A stretch of 64,000 nt of DNA, taken from NCBI RefSeq assembly GCF_020422885.1, contig NZ_CP084622.1, forward strand, positions 3,801,001 to 3,865,000. Direction: 5' to 3'. This DNA is from Mesobacillus sp. S13 (lineage in GTDB: Bacteria; Bacillota; Bacilli; Bacillales; Cytobacillaceae). The position numbers and the translations under genes were made by a program. Every line of letters starts with the position of its first letter. Positions within the stretch are counted from its first letter, which is position 1. Shown here piece after piece: positions 61,048-64,000 of the stretch. The notes beneath the pieces were generated by a model. That model ran no database searches. It had not been told where the DNA came from and saw only the letters and a list, made by a program, of their open reading frames with translations.

Positions 61048-61704
61048 TCACATAAACCCGTTATCCTCTAAGAACTGGGCTGTAATATTGTTGCCTCGTT
61101 TTGGTGCTGACGGAAACTGGTTGCTCAAAAAGTGCCCCACATACTTGCCAATCATGTCACATTCGATGTTGACGATATCTCCTGTATCCTTGAATCCTAG
61201 TACTGTATCTTTTAAAGTGAGCGGTATAAGCGATAGAGTCAAACTGTCTTCTGATACTCCGAAAACAGTTAGACTCGTCCCATCTACAGCAACAGAGCCT
61301 TTCATGATGACATATTTCAGCAATTCAGGGTCCACTTGAATTTCATAGTAAACCGCGTTCTCTATTTGCTTTTTCCCTTTGATGGTGCCAACTCCATCCA
61401 CATGGCCGGCGACAAAGTGCCCGCCGAACCGGCCGCCCGCTGCCATCGCTCTTTCCAGGTTGACCTTTGAACCTCTTTTAACACTTTTCAAACTGGAAGC
61501 TTTGACCGTTTCCGGCATAACATCGACGGTAAACCTGTTTTCGTTGAATGAGGTAACGGTCAAGCATACCCCGTTTACAGCAATGCTGTCTCCGAGGTGA
61601 ACATCGGTCAGCACTTTTTTCGCGTCAATCGTCAGGACAAAAGACTCGCCGCTATGCTGAATATTGGCTACGGTCCCGATTTCTTCTATAATCCCCGTAA
61701 ACAT
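61048..61704 (-). CDS. ribE: Riboflavin synthase alpha subunit
   Basis: A 218-residue trimeric enzyme making riboflavin from two lumazines. Two lumazine-binding repeats: MFTGIIEEIGTVANIQHSGE with GDSIAVNGVCLTV, and GHFVAGHVDGVGTI with GSVAVDGTSLTV. Starts 12 bases after ribD. Confidence 0.96.
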   Translation of the reverse strand: MFTGIIEEIGTVANIQHSGESFVLTIDAKKVLTDVHLGDSIAVNGVCLTVTSFNENRFTVDVMPETVKASSLKSVKRGSKVNLERAMAAGGRFGGHFVAGHVDGVGTIKGKKQIENAVYYEIQVDPELLKYVIMKGSVAVDGTSLTVFGVSEDSLTLSLIPLTLKDTVLGFKDTGDIVNIECDMIGKYVGHFLSNQFPSAPKRGNNITAQFLEDNGFM

Positions 61705-61716
61705 ATAATCCTCCTT

Positions 61717-62799
61717 CTACTCCGGCTCAGCTATGATCCGTATATCCTGGCCAATTTGTTTTACATCTATGATTCTCAAAGGAACTGTATCCTCAAGCCG
61801 GGCAATACCTTTGCCTCCGTATGCAGTTGGGGCTGTTTTCCCGCCGAGCAGCTTTGGAGCGATATAGGTGATTACTTGCTGGAAGGCCTTATCTTTTAAG
61901 AAGCTGCCATGAACCTCGGCCCCGCCTTCTACATAGACAGAAGTGATGCTCCTGTCTCCCAGTTTCTTCAGCATGTCCACTATTCCTATTTTCTCCGTTT
62001 CCAACTTGATGATTTCAATGCCCCGTTCTGAAAATTGCCTTACTCTTTCAGGATCGGCGTCTGTCCCAGTCACAATGATGGTATCAGCAGCATGGTCATT
62101 GACAATTCTCGAATCCAAAGGTGTTCTGAGAGTTGTATCCAAAATCACGCGGATTGGGTTTTTCCCGCCGGAATCAAGTCTTGTAGTAAGGCTGGGATTA
62201 TCTTTAATGACAGTGTTGACACCCACAAGAATGGCATCATGTTCATGGCGGAAATGATGGACATCCTCTCTTGCTTCTTCCCCGGTGATCCATTTACTCT
62301 CGCCGGTCACCGTAGCGATTTTACCGTCCAGGCTGGTGGCGGATTTTAACGTAACATAGGGTAAGCCAGTGCTTATGTAATGAAAAAACACTTTATTCAA
62401 CGTCTTTGCTTCTTCCTCCATTAGGCCAACTTCAACCTCAATGCCAGCGTCCCGCATCTTCCTGATTCCCGCTCCGCCAACAAGCGGATTCGGGTCAACA
62501 CAAGCAACAAACACTTTCTTGATGCCCGACTCAATGACCAGATTCGAGCATGGCGGCGTCTTCCCGAAATGACTGCATGGCTCAAGAGTCACATACAATG
62601 TGGCTCCTTCAGCTTTTTCCCCTGCCATTTTTACCGCATGAACCTCAGCGTGCGGCTCGCCCGCCTTCAAATGGGCACCCATCCCAATGATCTGGCCGTC
62701 TTTTACAAGAACAGCGCCAACTCGCGGGTTGGGGGATGTTTGGCCCACTGTCGCCCTCGCAAGATTGATGGCTAATGCCATATAATCCTGACCGTTCAT
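61717..62799 (-). CDS. ribD: Riboflavin biosynthesis deaminase/reductase RibD
   Basis: A 360-residue bifunctional enzyme. N-terminal deaminase with zinc motif PHAEVHAVKMAGEKA and VTLEPCSHFGKTPPCSN; C-terminal reductase from ~145 with LKSATSLDGKIAT, VNTVIKDNPSLTTR and YVEGGAEVHGSFL. First gene after the FMN riboswitch; ATG follows AGGAGG. Confidence 0.96.
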   Translation of the reverse strand: MNGQDYMALAINLARATVGQTSPNPRVGAVLVKDGQIIGMGAHLKAGEPHAEVHAVKMAGEKAEGATLYVTLEPCSHFGKTPPCSNLVIESGIKKVFVACVDPNPLVGGAGIRKMRDAGIEVEVGLMEEEAKTLNKVFFHYISTGLPYVTLKSATSLDGKIATVTGESKWITGEEAREDVHHFRHEHDAILVGVNTVIKDNPSLTTRLDSGGKNPIRVILDTTLRTPLDSRIVNDHAADTIIVTGTDADPERVRQFSERGIEIIKLETEKIGIVDMLKKLGDRSITSVYVEGGAEVHGSFLKDKAFQQVITYIAPKLLGGKTAPTAYGGKGIARLEDTVPLRIIDVKQIGQDIRIIAEPE

Positions 62800-62837
62800 C
62801 TAGCTTCCTCCTTCCTTTTTAAAAATAATTCACGAAA

Positions 62838-62874
62838 ATAAAAGGACCCCGAAACAAAATTGCTTCGGGGTCCT
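62838..62874 (-). terminator. Riboswitch-controlled terminator of rib leader
   Basis: AGGACCCCGAA and TTCGGGGTCCT form a perfect 11-bp stem followed on the minus strand by TTTATTTT. Its 5' arm GACCCCGAAG is complementary to CTTCGGGGTC at the start of the FMN element, giving the antiterminator. Confidence 0.92.
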
Positions 62875-62946
62875 AAAAAAAGTTATGCCAAAATAGAGGG
62901 TTAAAAAAGGGCATACTGGTCCCATTCTCTTAATCCTCGTTTTTTT

Positions 62947-63085
62947 CCTTCTCCCATCCAGACTTTAACTGTCGGCCCTGGAGTTTCACCAGATCCACCG
63001 TTTAACAAATGTTAACCGGGTCACGGACTAAGAAGCATCGCTTCATCACCGCCGGTTGGGAATTTCACCCGACCCCGAAGGCGAC
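62947..63085 (-). promoter_or_regulatory. FMN riboswitch (RFN element) of rib operon
   Basis: Minus-strand sequence has all RFN blocks: CCTTCGGGGTCGGGTGAAAT, TCCCAACCGGCGGTGATG, AGTCCGTGACCC, GGTGGATCTGGTGAAACTCC, AGGGCCGACAGT and GTCTGGATGGGAGAAGG. FMN binding lets the terminator downstream form and stops ribDEBAH. Confidence 0.97.
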
Positions 63086-63209
63086 TCTATCCCAACGGAC
63101 AAAGTCGTTTTATATTTAGTTGATAATCCTATGGTATCGCAGTTTTCGTCATGTTGCAATCTGGGTATATAATTAATGGTGCTTAGCCAGCATTCTTCTT
63201 GATATAAAT

Positions 63210-63336
63210 GGAGTCGGGGATATTCCTGGCTCTTATTTCCTTGTTGCGAAATATTCGGACATCTTGTATAATTTACTTATACGCCATATATCATTGCGAG
63301 CAGCAAAAGGAGCCGAGATTTTCCCGGCTCTTTTTT
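63210..63336. terminator. Duplicated terminator-like hairpins
   Basis: GAGTCGGGGATATTCCTGGC with TC (from 63210) and GAGCCG...CGGCTC (63310-63330) with six T are similar in sequence, spacing and flanks, so one is probably a copy of the other. The second lies at the end of the M23 gene; its T-run is on the plus strand, while the minus strand offers TTTT after the stem. Confidence 0.6.
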
Positions 63337-63943
63337 ATATCACCGCCAACCCTCCAAGTATAAACACCCCCATCACGCCCCATGTTGCAAGCCGAGAATG
63401 AACCATATTAAGTAGACCCCATACACCAATGCTAATCCCCACCAGGAGAGGTAATGCCACAATGTAATCCGCAATCCAATGCTGCAAGCCGTCACCAAGT
63501 ACCTTTTCACCGATCCACTTCCAACCATTGACCTCTGGTATGTCTCCAATTCCATCCCCAACCTTCCCATTCGCTATGAATTTTTCCCATGTGCTAGTCG
63601 GATCTACAAACTGTCCGTTATCTTTCATTCCAAAGTGTAAGTGCGGTCCTGTAGAATGACCTGTGTTTCCGCTTAGACCGATTATATCCCCCTCATGGAG
63701 TGTTTGCCCTGACTTAACTTTTATATCGCTCATATGCCCATATATGGCTTCTCTGCCATCAGCTAATCGAAGGATGACACCTTTTCCGATGTTCTGGCTT
63801 CCATAATCGACTACCCGCTCCACGACTGCTTCCCCTATGGAGTGCAACTGGCTCCCTTCTGGAAATCCAATGTCTATCCCTGTGTGTGGAGTCGGATGAA
63901 CCTGGCTGACTTCTCCGAATTTAGAAGTTATTCGTACAATCAT
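63335..63943 (-). CDS. M23-family peptidase-domain membrane protein
   Basis: A 202-residue protein. The M23/LytM fold spans residues 1-115 with HTGIDIGFPEG (His, Asp zinc ligands), IYGHMSDIKVKSGQ and GPHLHFGMKDNG (His-x-His). No signal peptide precedes it, but two hydrophobic segments follow (about 143-165 and 170-200), an unusual C-terminal anchor. Such short forms are known from conjugative elements and phage-like regions; no such neighbour is visible within the window. Start ATG 63943 has no strong ribosome site. Confidence 0.75.
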   Translation of the reverse strand: MIVRITSKFGEVSQVHPTPHTGIDIGFPEGSQLHSIGEAVVERVVDYGSQNIGKGVILRLADGREAIYGHMSDIKVKSGQTLHEGDIIGLSGNTGHSTGPHLHFGMKDNGQFVDPTSTWEKFIANGKVGDGIGDIPEVNGWKWIGEKVLGDGLQHWIADYIVALPLLVGISIGVWGLLNMVHSRLATWGVMGVFILGGLAVI

Positions 63944-63946
63944 GAT

Positions 63947-64000
63947 TTACACCGCGCTTTTCATGACTTCGATTAGAATATCCAGAACCATTGGAACAAT
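63947..64000 (-). CDS. C-terminal end of unknown gene (cut by window)
   Basis: The last 17 codons of a minus-strand frame, IVPMVLDILIEVMKSAV then TAA, three bases before the M23 start. Probably the upstream gene of the same operon; too little remains to identify. Confidence 0.5.
   Translation of the reverse strand: MVPMVLDILIEVMKSAV

Overview
The window looks like a chromosome segment of a low-to-moderate-GC, Gram-positive, spore-former-type Bacillaceae (Bacillus/Mesobacillus-like). Evidence: strong AGGAGG-type ribosome binding sites, several lipoproteins, SAM-I, FMN and c-di-GMP-I riboswitches of Bacillus type, TcyABC, a YthAB/CydS-type cytochrome bd oxidase, a CcpA cre site, HtrA/PrsA-like surface quality control, and many U-tailed intrinsic terminators. 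No rRNA, tRNA, CRISPR array or prophage block was seen. The genus is an inference.

Layout. 1-2.8 kb: an oligosaccharide ABC importer (lplB, lplC, then a lipoprotein binding protein cut by the window start), all on the minus strand. 3.1-8.4 kb: a second methionine aminopeptidase, then TWO consecutive SAM-I riboswitches, each with its own terminator, ahead of metN-metI-metQ and an M20 amidohydrolase. 9.2-12.0 kb: brnQ, then an IS3-family (IS150-group) element with -1 frameshifting. 12.5-15.3 kb: a thioredoxin-fold lipoprotein whose reading frame is crossed by one UGA exactly where the first Cys of a CxxC would be (a probable selenoprotein), then tcyCBA for cystine uptake. 15.7-17.0 kb: two acidic small lipoproteins and a C39-like lipoprotein. 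17.1-22.7 kb: a tripartite tricarboxylate transporter (tctCBA), its two-component system and a perfect cre site. 23.3-27.7 kb: a luciferase-like monooxygenase, several very small genes, and cydA-cydB-cydS preceded by a 31-residue membrane peptide. 27.9-31.0 kb: PAP2 phosphatase, ugd and galU.

32.6-40.3 kb holds a complete Gram-positive Tad/Flp pilus operon on the minus strand (DUF192 protein, Flp pilin, prepilin peptidase, TadE, TadG-like, CpaB, TadZ, TadA, TadB, TadC), headed by a c-di-GMP-I riboswitch and a terminator hairpin. 40.7-48 kb: SET-domain protein, PAS histidine kinase, HemY, an ABC-2 exporter with an autoregulated TetR gene. 48.3-51.3 kb: kynU-kynA-kynB (tryptophan to anthranilate). 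51.4-59.1 kb: a DoxX-like membrane protein, a CAP-domain protein, a secreted subtilisin, a ZIP transporter, and an htrA/parvulin pair. 59.2-63.1 kb: the riboflavin operon ribD-ribE-ribBA-ribH under an FMN riboswitch. The end holds an M23 peptidase-like membrane protein and the tail of another gene.

The intergenic DNA is unusual. It carries several different tandem arrays whose period is 52 or 53 bp (22.96, 31.19 and 44.59 kb), two of which share the same hairpin geometry with different sequence, a large inverted element built of 20-bp-phased words (53.8-54.2 kb), and three copies of a GC-rich dispersed element. The UGA-containing redoxin at 12.5 kb and the common design of these arrays are the observations most worth following up.
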